Below are positions 21,835 through 31,603 of a stretch of DNA of 31,839 nucleotides, piece by piece. The notes below the pieces were generated by a model. The model worked only from the letters and a program-made list of their open reading frames with translations, was not told where the DNA came from and ran no database searches. The translations under genes were made by a program, and so were the position numbers. The stretch is from Saccoglossus kowalevskii (Eukaryota > Hemichordata > Enteropneusta > Harrimaniidae): contig NW_003130871.1 in the NCBI RefSeq assembly GCF_000003605.2, positions 10,296 through 42,134 on the forward strand. Direction: 5' to 3'. Each line of letters opens with the position of its first letter. Within the stretch, counting starts at the first letter, position 1.

Positions 21835-21909
21835 TTCAGTCTATGGTAGGATTTGAACTTGGGTCTACCGATCATGAGTCTGATGCGCTATGCTACCAGT
21901 GACTGGCAC
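21835..21909 (-). repeat. tRNA-Met-like SINE head (degenerate)
   Basis: Read on the minus strand the segment has an A-box-like TGGTAGCATAGCGC, an anticodon-like GACTCATGATC with CAT in the middle, and a B-box-like AGTTCAAATCC. The acceptor stem is decayed. An unrelated body follows (21834 down to about 21785: GAACATCATTAGGGTTGACA, then CTGTCACCTGGCACAAAAAA). That order, tRNA-like head, unrelated body, A-rich tail, is typical of tRNA-derived SINEs. A simple tRNA pseudogene is the alternative. Confidence 0.6.
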
Positions 21910-24102
21910 TTATTTTTGTTTCCTGTATTCACATACATTTTAGTGTCTTGAATTTCTGATCGAAAGGAATAAAACAAACTACGGGGGTATGTGGTTACAT
22001 GAAAATAAACAACATTGCAACCTATTTCGTCAACGAGTTCAGTAAGAATTCCCCAAAATGGATAAGAAAAAGAATGAGCATCTATAATTGTAATATTTCA
22101 TTTTGAGTTTTAGTATGACGCTTAAGTTTCTTTAATTCTAATTGTGCAAATATCATTGACAATTTTGTGATGGTTTCATTTCCAAATGCTTCCATCCATC
22201 TTTATTATCGACTATGATGCATAATGATTGTCACTCAGTATTCTATCAACATTTCAACAGATGGCATCTTTATTGTTAACAGCGCTATAATAATATATAC
22301 ATATGGATCCTGGTTGCTAGGTAACCAAACATCACCTGTTACAATCATTGTCTACATAGCCTACCGGGAACTGGCTTTGTTTTCCCTGGCAAGCAAATGA
22401 TAGCTGAATGTGGGTTTTAAACAATTAAACAAAAAGTAAACACTAAAAATAATGTTGTGTGCTTCTGAAACCTAGCATAGTAAATGCATGAGACCCTCGC
22501 TGTGTGATGGTGAAGGAAACCCAAACTGCAAAATATATTTTTTGAGATTTCTGTGTCACTGTGGTATTTTGGAAGAATGCTATTTAACAAGTTTATTTTT
22601 TTTAACAACTGCAAGAAGTTTTTTCATTAACAAGTTTTTAATATGGTATCAATTTGAAATTATTTCTGTTATTATACATTAGAAATTATTATTATTGTAC
22701 ATTAGACTATAAAATTATGTTGTTATTTCAAGTGAGATTGGTTTCCTTGTATTTGAAATACCACCAGAAATATAGAAATTTTTTAATCTTATATTTCCCA
22801 GGGTTTGTTTAATTAATAAATAAATTAGTTAGTTTAATTTCTAGTAGACCAATTCTGAATTTAATTCATCGTTCAAATAACATGGTTTTGAAAGCCTGCT
22901 AAGGTACATGTATTGTGGTGGAGCAGTGGCTAAATAAACAAACCTTTGCTAGTAAAAAATAATGTACATGTAATTAACCCTACTACTGTACAGGATTATA
23001 TGCATATCCTTTAAGAGTCATGTTTAAGGCCAACTAGGTCTGATGTAGTAGAACTTCACTGGCATTTGATTTGTCAGACAAAATATATTTACCGGTAATG
23101 CTAACATTAATGATCAATAAATTTTTAAAAATTGAAAAGAAGAAGCATATTTATTATTGTCAGTGCTATATTGTAGACGTGGAGCAGTGGGTTAATTAAT
23201 CTGGTTTGCTAGTGTCTAGTCATGATGATAGATACCATAGATAATAATGTGCAGAACTGCTGTGTAGTATGGTTTGGTTTTATGTGCTTTATTTAAATGA
23301 TGTAAAACAATGCTATGAATAAACAGAAAAGACTGGGCAGTGAGTGAGTGAGTGGATGGATGGGTGGGTGAGCTTGTGTATGTGGGTTAGGGTAGAGAAT
23401 ACAAGACCAGAGCTCAATCGCTGAACTTTTTTATGGTTAGAAAAGTTAAAGCTGATGTTGTAGTTTAATTACACTATTTGCTAAATATCAAAAGCACACT
23501 TACATTGTGCCCCGGTAATTCCAAAAATGTATTTATTATACGCCAGATTATTGAAATCTAATTCGTTTTGGCTATATATATCGACACACCTCAGCCATAT
23601 ATGTAAGTGCATATACGTATGCTGCTTGTAGGCCATATATGATTAACACAAATTAGTGGTTATTATTGAAGCCCCACTGTCGTTACCCCAATGTCATTAC
23701 GCGATACATGTCCAAATTTAATGTTTAAGCAATGTATTGTATGGTATACATCACATTGGATCCACGTCGATCATGATTCCCAGAATAAAAATTGATAAAT
23801 GAACAATTATATGCATAAATAAATAAATAAATAAAGTTATTGTCTTTATCTAACTGACTTGATGCGTTGTAAGAGTATACAATGTGAGCCAAGTGTGGTG
23901 CCCTCAGTGGTGATGTTTAGTCACCCTTTTATTTTCTGAATGGATTACATCTTATTATGTACAAATTTATAATTAACTTTGTATACTACATCATTTCTAG
24001 TACTGTATTTTTTGTAACAAATGCTGTTACACTATTAATGTGAAAATAAACTGAAAAAAATAGCAGATGGTCATGATAATGTATTTTGGTTGTATTTTTC
24101 AG
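21910..24102. other. Spacer upstream of the EFCAB14-like exon, nothing coding recognised
   Basis: Contains a GAGTGAGTGG / ATGGGTGGGTG low-complexity stretch (23340-23372) and an AAAT repeat (23816-23836). I searched for a basic MKKRKEL-type start exon with a phase 2 donor that could feed the exon at 24103 and did not find one; MDKKKNEHL at 22058 stops after nine codons. Confidence 0.4.
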
Positions 24103-24287
24103 AAGGGCTGCTGCGATGAAAGACGATGGATGTTGTGATTGTTGGGCAGTGCTGAAAGTATTCTCCTGGGTCATTGTATTTGGTTGTATTGCCACACTAG
24201 CGTGGCTAACGTACAGTTTGAAATTAGACATGGATAACCTTCGTAGTGAGTTTGACCGCTTTAAGCATCACCAGACTCCCCCTATAG
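24103..24287 (+). CDS. EFCAB14-like transmembrane exon, diverged duplicate upstream of the main gene
   Basis: Acceptor TTGTATTTTTCAG|AAGG, donor CCTATAG|GTAAGT. The 185 bases are 1 + 61 codons + 1, the same entry and exit phases as EFCAB14 exon 2 (29423-29571). An in-frame TAA at 24077 lies just inside the intron. The peptide runs from RAAAMKDDGCCDC through a hydrophobic segment (VFSWVIVFGCIATLAWL) to SLKLDMDNLRSEFDRF. It aligns without gaps to exon 2: CxxC, then Trp 24 residues after the first Cys, then LKxDxDxLR, about 26% identity. Known EFCAB14 proteins keep CxxC, the Trp and LKxDxDxL at this spacing. An internal ATG at 24116 could start translation if the leader is non-coding. It could be an alternative N-terminal exon of EFCAB14 or part of a tandem paralogue. 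Confidence 0.75.
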
Positions 24288-27260
24288 GTAAGTATTAAGA
24301 CTGTCCGGTCACCGGTTATTGCGCCGGACACATGTGATCAACCGGCGTCCTGGGTGAGTATGGGTTACAGATTCAATGGCAAGGCCCGAGCCACTGGTCG
24401 GGATTAATTCACTTATAATTCCATTTTTTGTGTGAACCTTAAGTCCTGCAGTTCGACCAGACCTGGTTGACGCTGGGGTTGTGCACATAAATTGTCATTG
24501 CAATAGGAAGATGTTCTCCAAGGCCGACTCCTAGTCCCAAACAGGAAATATGTGTATGTGACTTAACGTTGATTAATACAGTATCATTTTTGTTTTCTAA
24601 CCAATTATGTGTTCAAGTAATTTGCCATTTTCTGTATAACCTAAAGCCCATCTTGAAGATTCAGTGTAGTAATAAAAATTGTATCATATTTAATATCTAA
24701 AAGATTGAAAAGTTCAAATCCATTTGCCTACTACCGTACTATGAAATACACAAACTGATTTTTTGAATTTAAAAACAAAAATATTTTTGAAATTTAAGAA
24801 AAAAGTATGAGTTTAAAGTGGACGCACACGATTTATTTGTTATGTATTAGCCTATAACGAACAACCAATAGGTCCATGATCCTTTTTTTCTTCTTTAAAT
24901 AGTAGTTTGTGACACATTTTTCATTATCTTATGTTTAGAAAAAAATATCATGGTTACAGTGTATCTCAATATCAGCAGTTTCTAAAAACATTCATGAAAC
25001 TGCATTGATCGACAATAATAGTCTATATGTACATGTACCCATCACCAATTCGCAAATAGAAATACTAGTACCCTGGTAGTCAAAAAAAGGTAAGTGTTGA
25101 GTTGTAGTGCCATCAGTAGGTTTCCCTGCTTCATGACGTTCTGATGATTTTACGAACATTTACGCAGCAAAATCAACCTAGAGTCACCTGGCACAAAACC
25201 GATTTAAAATGTTGGAATTTATTCTCAACATGTAGTTGTATGAAGAATCTAACTGGCTGATATATTTACCAGAGAGAATAAACAAACCCAAATGTGGTAA
25301 TGATGTTGAGTATGAATATTGAGACAGGTTGATTTGCAGGTGTCAACAATTGACTTGGTCAGCCATTACATGTATGTTTCAATTCTTCTTTTATTCTCTT
25401 CTGTTCTTCTGTTCTGATGATAACATGGAAATTTGTGTGTATGAATGCAATACATGCTGCTTGACATACTATACCTGGTATTCTATTACCGATAGAAACA
25501 ATGCACTTACGAAATGACAGGTTTGTCTGTGCTCAAAATGAATCATATTGTAATGATCCAAGATACAATTAATGCAATTCCCGGCTTATGTGAGCTTCTA
25601 TTAGAAATGCACTTCGTATAAGAGTAAATATGGGTTGCTGTAACGTGTATGTCATTTTGTTAATGAAAGACTGAAGACAGGCATTCAAAGATTAGGGTAC
25701 ATGTATATTAGTGATGAGTAGTTCACACTCATTGTCCCAAGTCCAGTCAGAATCAGTCAGAGTGTGAACAAACTGTCATGGGGAATACAAGTATACCTTT
25801 TCTATAGTGCCCCCTCTAACAACAAATATTTATGTGTTAATGGGTGACTGCAATGTGTTCAAAATTAAAAATGTGTTTTTTGTAATAATTCATTTTTTAT
25901 TGGTGAACAGCTCTAGAATGAACATGGTCAGTTTCATTCAAGCAGAGTTTTATGTCTTGTGGGGAAGATGTATGGTCTACCTTATAATAGATATTTAACG
26001 TTTTTATCTTCATACACGGGCAGTTCACCTGCTATTCCATGCATACTGGTAGAATATGTTCAGTTAAGGTGTTGAGGTGACTAATGCAACAAGACCCAAG
26101 TTAAGAGTTTCTCTGGCAATGTCGATGCTGGTCGAATTAATATTTAATACATTTTTTTGAGAGAGACTCTGAATCATAAATGCGTAATTTAGATCCTACC
26201 AGTAGATCATAAAATAAAACAAATTTGCATTCTAGATCATTTCCTCAGAAACACCTCTGATATATTGAAATGGCAAACTTTTTCAGAACCATACTATAAT
26301 GGTGTGCAGTTTCACATATTCTAGAACATACAGATGTACAAATGCTGTCAGATATCACACCATCAATACTGTAGTTGTGGCAGCAAGGAACAAACATGAA
26401 GAAACAGTGTTTCGTCTTGAATGAAGTCTTATGATAGTACTTCACATGTATGTCTGCTTCCAAAGTTATTTATGTCACTCACGCCATCTAGTGTTGAAAT
26501 AGGGAATTTTTTTTTAGTATGTTGTATGGTGGCGCTATTGCAACTTTCCTTGGCCTTGTCAATTACTAGTAGTCATTAGTTAGCGAGATGACTTGCAACT
26601 TTGTGTTATGTTTGACATATTGTGTATAATTCACTATTTCCATCATTATGATCAATATGATAATTTGCAAATCTTTTATACATATTCAATAGCAATTTTT
26701 CTTTTCTTTGTCTACATTGTATGTAATTCAAGAAAAAAATCTGCACTTTACACCCTTATCTAGTCTCATAATGGAATGATCTAAACTATGCGTGTGTCAA
26801 TGGAACGGCGCTGTCAAGTCGAGATTGGGTAAAAACCGAAGTGTATTGCAAAGTGGCAAGCCATCTTGCTAACTATTAATATTTGAATAATTGTCAAAAA
26901 GGCAGTGAAGGAGAAGAGGACTTTTTATATGTATACTTTGTGTGAATATATTCGATCCCTCCCTCCTTTTAAATAAATAAATCCCAATAGCATTTATGTT
27001 TTGAGCTTAATGTTCAATTATGTATGCGTGTTGAAATGATGAATTGAAACGTGGAAGTTCATATAATTTAATATACAATGTTATTGTTTGCATCGATTAG
27101 CTTAAAGCCTGTATGATTGCAGTTGTTTTAATACACTCAGACCACTAAAATGCTTGCGCAAGTTTTTGTTTTGATAAGAACAAAATAGTTTTGTTGTTTT
27201 TTCAATCGCCAGGAACTTGGATTCTTGAAAGCGTCTTGGATAATTTAATCTGACTTTCAA
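24288..27260. other. Spacer or intron between the EFCAB14-like exon and the EFCAB14 promoter
   Basis: The first 250 bases (24300-24540) are unusually rich in CCGG and CpG for the window (GTCCGGTCACCGG...GCGCCGGAC is partly self-complementary) but have stops in all plus frames. The rest is AT-rich. No coiled-coil or EF-hand exons were recognised that would complete a separate paralogue. A short inverted pair GTTCACACTC / GAGTGTGAAC occurs at 25720-25768. Confidence 0.4.
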
Positions 27261-27268
27261 TGACGTCA
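27261..27268. promoter_or_regulatory. Full CRE palindrome TGACGTCA
   Basis: TGACGTCA, a perfect CREB/ATF site, 480 bases upstream of the EFCAB14 start. Sequence match only. Confidence 0.4.
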
Positions 27269-27303
27269 CCTATTCTTCTGAATCGAATTCCGCCATCTAA
27301 TGC

Positions 27304-27311
27304 TCACGTGA
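27304..27311. promoter_or_regulatory. E-box TCACGTGA (CLEAR/M-box core)
   Basis: TCACGTGA, the palindromic core bound by bHLH-zip factors of the MiT/USF type, 430 bases upstream of the EFCAB14 start. Sequence match only. Confidence 0.35.
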
Positions 27312-27493
27312 TATGTAACGGCTGATCTCGTTGGTCGGAGTCATACTGCTATTAATAATTATTTGACGATGATTTCGGATTTTGTTTAGTTAACCTGGCC
27401 ATTTCTTGTGAATTTGTTTCAAATGCTGTTCAATCCGTTGATATTCTGTGGTTTGCTGTATTTCTCACTCGTGAATCTTGTTCTCGGTAAACA

Positions 27494-27517
27494 ACTTCCG
27501 GGAACGATCGAGCCAAT
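27494..27517. promoter_or_regulatory. ETS site and CCAAT box in the EFCAB14 promoter
   Basis: ACTTCCGG (27494-27501, ETS) and CCAAT (27513-27517) stand 12 bases apart in a CpG-rich stretch, with no TATA box. This is the usual make-up of a housekeeping promoter, about 230 bases before the start codon. Confidence 0.45.
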
Positions 27518-27697
27518 CGCGTAGCTCGTGTCACCGCATGTTTTCCACTCGGTGGCGAACGTCGGTATCAGTGTGACGACGGCGGTGTAAGCTGGAATTA
27601 GGTTCATGTGGTGTACGCAACAGGAAACCCACTAGGTCAGGGAATTGTACTCAGTTATTACGTGATCTGTTCACAAACATTTTAACACTGGATCCAC

Positions 27698-27745
27698 ATG
27701 GGAATAACGGTGTGGACGTTCAATTTAAGACGGGTAAAAAGATGA
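27698..27745 (+). promoter_or_regulatory. Upstream ORF ending in an ATGA overlap with the EFCAB14 start
   Basis: ATG at 27698 opens 15 codons (MGITVWTFNLRRVKR) that stop at TGA 27743-27745, sharing bases with the main ATG at 27742-27744. If in the mRNA, it should lower initiation at the main start or feed it by termination-reinitiation. A shorter frame (27606-27635) lies upstream. Confidence 0.45.
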
Positions 27746-27893
27746 AAAAACGCAAGGAGCTTGACGCCCTTGTCGGCAATGGCAAGTTGGTCAAGAAGAA
27801 AAAACGATCAGACACTGGTCATGAACTGCTTCGAATGCACGACTCGTCGTCCGAGATAGAAGAATTTTGCGCAAGGAAAACTGTTATCAGAAA
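27742..27893 (+). CDS. EFCAB14: EFCAB14 coding exon 1 (start codon, residues 1-50)
   Basis: The ATG at 27742 starts MKKRKELDALVG, almost the same as the start of vertebrate EFCAB14 (MKKRKELNALIG), which fixes the start; an in-frame GTG at 27712 belongs to the 5' UTR. A Lys-rich run (KLVKKKKR) and an acidic Ser cluster (HDSSSEIEEF) follow, as in the family. The donor is AAA|GTAAGG at 27893/27894, phase 2. The exon encodes the cytosolic tail before the membrane segment. Read through, the frame stops at TAA 27895-27897, so the apparent 61-codon frame is not the whole protein. Confidence 0.92.
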
Positions 27894-29571
27894 GTAAGGA
27901 AATTGGTTGGCTTGTTGTCATTTATTTGGCTTTTCATGGCTGTTCACACGATTCACGAATTGTCCAGCGAGCTGTCACGCGTGAATAGCAAATGTTGACG
28001 GAATATAATTACGTGCCGTTCCATGCTGGGATAAGTCACAGTTCCGTGATAGAGCGACTGTTTTTCACATTTTGTGCGTTTTTTGTGGCGCAGATTCGCT
28101 AAATCTCTTCAAGGTTGGTCCATTATAATACTGGTTTGTGGAAATTTGTTCGGGCGTCGAATTAGTCGAAATTTTGAATCGGTATTGTTTATAAATGCAG
28201 TACACTCAGCTTGACCATTGTCACACTCAGAAGTTCACTGATAAATTGGAAGCACCATCAATTCATGGTTTACCGAGACCACACTAGCCTATATTATCGA
28301 TGTTACAAATCGACCCATAGAATATTATATATCAACACATCTATTTGATTATCCCACTAATCAGACAGTGTTGATATAATATCAGAAAAATTGTTCGATA
28401 TTATTTGAATTAAAACTGATTTATGATAAGCATTGATATCAGTTTGTCAGCCTGAACCAGTCACACACTAAATATTACAAGCATGATAATTTCCAACTTA
28501 TTGGTCTAAGGCTGTCTCAGTATAATAATTAGTGGTTTTCCATCGAAAACTGAAAAAATACAATAATAGAATATAATTATTAGCAAGAATTGTATAATCA
28601 GTTTCTTTATAGACAATAATGTATTAAATATGTATTTGGGCCCATAATTCTTAATTTTATTCTCAAATGAAACGCTGTCTATCTTTCTTAGGTTGCGGTA
28701 TTCAAATCTTGCTGGCCATAATTGCAAGTTGCTGCAATTTTCAATGAATAGGGATGTATGCAAAATAGATTTAAAATACCAGTGTTCCACCTTTACATAC
28801 AACTCAGTCACTGCTCCCTATTTTGCCTAATATAGTGCTAAAATTTAACAATCCTATAAGTATCAGTGCTATAATAAAAACAAACAATTAGTGATAGATG
28901 TTAATAACGTATATTTTTACATTTTTTTTTATCTTGCTGCTATTAATTTTTGAATCATGATTATCCTCCTTAACAAAAATTGGAAATGGCTTCGAGAAAT
29001 AGGGTTTCGTGTTCTCTGATAGAAGAATACAGGTTGCCTCAATTAATCAATAGCCAATGGGCTTAATAATTGCTTTGGCGGAAATATCTTGTTATAACAG
29101 TACTGCTAGAATTTCGGCTCAATAAATTTGTACTTTCCTCATTCTTGTGAAATTATCTTTATAGGACGGTGTGTCCTGAGAATTAAAACTTTTTTTCCAT
29201 CTGTGTTTCGTCACTTGTTTGATGTAAACTGTTCAGTGTGAATAGCTTTTCAAAATTCATCTCTTCTGTTTAGTCGCAATTGTTTTGTAAAAATGTTGAG
29301 TGAGCCAAAACATGGTGTAAGTATGCTGCGGACAGAATCGTGTGAACAGCCCAGTGAATATTTCTTCAAAACAATTTCCTTGATTTCTGTGGTGTTTTAC
29401 CAATATATTTATGTATATCCAGGCCGTCTAGGACGCGAATATGTGCGACATGCTTTCCCATCTGTGCATTCATACTGGTTGTAGCGTGTATAGCGGTATG
29501 TAGCGGACTTGTCTGGATGAACCTGGACTTGAAGAGAGATGTAGACCAACTTAGACATAGGCTTCAAAAAG
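27742..29571 (+). CDS. EFCAB14: EFCAB14, 5' part (exons 1-2), partial
   Basis: Exons 27742-27893 and 29423-29571 join in frame to 100 codons plus one base. The order is a basic/acidic cytosolic tail (about 1-55), a membrane segment (about 57-82), then the start of a charged heptad region. Vertebrate EFCAB14 is close to 500 residues, so about four fifths is missing to the right. Intron 1 is 1529 bases. Intron 2 exceeds 2.2 kb, since no third exon is recognised up to 31839. The related exon at 24103-24287 could splice into exon 3 in frame in place of exons 1 and 2. Confidence 0.92.
27894..29422 (+). other. EFCAB14 intron 1
   Basis: 1529 bases between a GTAAGG donor and a TATATCCAG acceptor. 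AT-rich; no repeat or nested gene recognised. Confidence 0.8.
29423..29571 (+). CDS. EFCAB14: EFCAB14 coding exon 2 (transmembrane segment)
   Basis: Acceptor TATGTATATCCAG|GCCG, donor AAAAAG|GTAAAG. The 149 bases are 1 + 49 codons + 1. The first base completes a Lys codon (AA|G) with exon 1. The peptide reads RICATCFPICAFILVVACIA, then VCSGLVWMNLDLKRDVDQLR. This matches EFCAB14: a Cys-rich membrane segment (CxxCxPxC), the Trp at its end and the LKxDxDxL start of the lumenal or extracellular coiled coil. The family's coiled coil and C-terminal EF-hand are encoded beyond the window. EFCAB14 is a single-pass membrane protein of poorly known role. Confidence 0.93.
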
Positions 29572-30817
29572 GTAAAGCAAGAAAACTAATTATGAGTATT
29601 CAAGTCCTGGTATGCATGTTTTCATGATTTCGATTGTGGAATTATTCCTATTCGCAGACGCCGTTGGCAATTATTCCTGTTCACAGGCGTTGTCATTGGA
29701 GATATTTCTGTTCATCACTTCTGTTTATGTATGCCGCAAGTAGCTACCAACAAGTGATCGGGAACTATATTTTATTACTTAATTAATTATTAGTATATGT
29801 ACACCTGCGTGTCCCAGCCAATTGAGCTGATCTAAATATAGCAAAACATACAAATTTCAGTATTCCATTAATTTTGTCTTGGTACTATACCTATTACAAG
29901 TGTGTCATGTGTTCTGCCATATGTTTAATATTTTACTATAAACAGAACACGCATATATATAGTACGCAGATACACTAGCACTGTAAGACATAATACTTGT
30001 CACACCCATAACTCTAATTCTAAGCCTGCCCCTCCACAGTGCCCTTCTCCATTTCAATTGTATATACCCCTTTTTAGATCACTTACAATTATTATGTATT
30101 TTTCTGGTTCATTATTTTTGTCTTACTGTATTTGGAGGAAATTTTCAATGTTGATATTTTTTGCGAAGGAGAAGTGACACATTGGGATTTTCCAGTTTCT
30201 GCTATATGTAGATTGTATTTGCTTTGTATGTTTGTTAGTAGTGCATACACTTACCTGGATGATAGATGTGTCTATGGCTAAATAAGTTTTATTTGATCGA
30301 TCCAACATACAATTTTTGGTTTATTTGCACTTTTGCTAGGTCAACATGGTGTCTATACACTAATACTAAAAGATGTGCATTTTCTCATCTATTATATTTA
30401 CATTCTCAAAATTAAAAATGCTCTTAAGATTGACTTGAGTTGACTCATTTTCATTGAGTGTTCAATTATTTGCTATGAATAAGAATTCATCATGAAGCAG
30501 AGTGAAAATCGAAAAGAAATATTAATTTTTCAATTAATTTCCGTATATTTGTACATTGATAAGTTGATTATCAGTACTCACCCTGTACTGCTTTTCCGTG
30601 TAATAGATTACAGGTATTTATAACCATTTCTTTTGTGGCCTTTATGATATATTTCACATAAAATGTTAATTGTGTTGCGTTGGCATTTAAAATTTAGTTA
30701 AAATGTTAGCAAGGTTATTAAAACCATGTCACATTGGCTTTACGTGATGTGTGTGTATGCAAGGTTAAAATGTCAACTTTATTAACCTTTTCACCACCAG
30801 ACTTTCACAAGCAAATT

Positions 30818-30970
30818 TTTCTGCACTTTTTTCCTGATATTCTTCAATATTTCTGTAAATAGGCCCAAATTTTGGATAAAATTTGAGTCAGTTTTTACTA
30901 AAAATGTTGTTACCCCAATCTTCTGATAGAAAGTGAAGGCTATAAAGAGGACTATTTTGTGAATTTGTGA
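30818..30970. repeat. Dispersed repeat, copy 1
   Basis: Shares ordered blocks with 31439-31600: TTTCTGCA(C/T)TTTTTT, TTCAATATTT, AAATTTGAGTCA, TTTTTACT, GAAAGTG, CTATAAA and GGACTATTTT. Same orientation, about 620 bases apart, both in EFCAB14 intron 2. Confidence 0.6.
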
Positions 30971-31096
30971 TGAAAAGTAAAGAGGGAACTCGTGGTGACA
31001 AGGTTAAGGAAGTATGAATGTCATCTCTTCAATAGCTTCTAGGAATGCAGGAAATGTTTGGAAATATGTACCATATTTGTTATACTATATATAATA

Positions 31097-31226
31097 TACT
31101 GTGAAATACTTTATTTTTGCTGGAATTAGTTTTGGCTGAAAAGGCTTTTTGGGAGTTTATTTTCACGGAATCATCCCTACAGCGAAATAAGCGAAAAAAT
31201 AAATTCCAAGCGAAGTATTCTACAGT
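31097..31226. mobile_element. MITE-like foldback element, family A, shortened copy 4, inverted
   Basis: 130 bp with both ends kept (TACTGTGAAATACTTTATTT and GAAGTATTCTACAGTA). Interior blocks run in opposite order to the other copies: GAAAAGGCTTTTTGGG, then TTTCACGGAATCATCCCTAC. About 80 bp between these blocks is missing. It lies downstream of EFCAB14 exon 2. A plus-strand open frame over it (31117-31338) is a by-product. Confidence 0.8.
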
Positions 31227-31438
31227 AATAGAAATGCACACAAACCCTAATAATATTTTATTGCATGCAACTAAGTGTATATCTTGTGATAGGTTAGTTG
31301 ATCATGTGGTCTTGTTGTATCATGCCTATTCCCTGTGATAAAGACCACTGAATATTAATGATGAGTATTGGTGATTTGATTGGTCGCTGTTCAAAATAGT
31401 GATGTTATGGTCTTTTCTTGTTAATAACTATTAATACA

Positions 31439-31603
31439 TTTCTGCATTTTTTTTCTTATATTTTTCAATATTTGTGGAAATAAACCCTAATTTTTGAGCC
31501 AACAGACAAAATTTGAGTCAATTTTTGGTTTTTACTCGTAACAATTTGGTTATTTTTGTCCCAGTTTTGATGGAAAGTGCTGACTATAAATGGGACTATT
31601 TTT
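31439..31603. repeat. Dispersed repeat, copy 2
   Basis: The partner of 30818-30970 with the same block order and a short insertion (GAGCCAACAGACA) in the middle. It abuts the hairpin-led repeat at 31604. Confidence 0.6.

Noticed and set aside
22058-22087. MDKKKNEHL, a possible basic start exon for the exon at 24103
   Set aside because: The frame stops after nine codons and there is no phase 2 donor before the stop.
25139-25160. CTGATGA...CGAA, recalling a hammerhead ribozyme core
   Set aside because: The space between the two boxes is too short for stem II and the flanks do not pair.
27419-27607. Minus-strand 62-codon frame
   Set aside because: It is antisense to the CpG-rich EFCAB14 promoter and 5' UTR and has no splice context or known motif.
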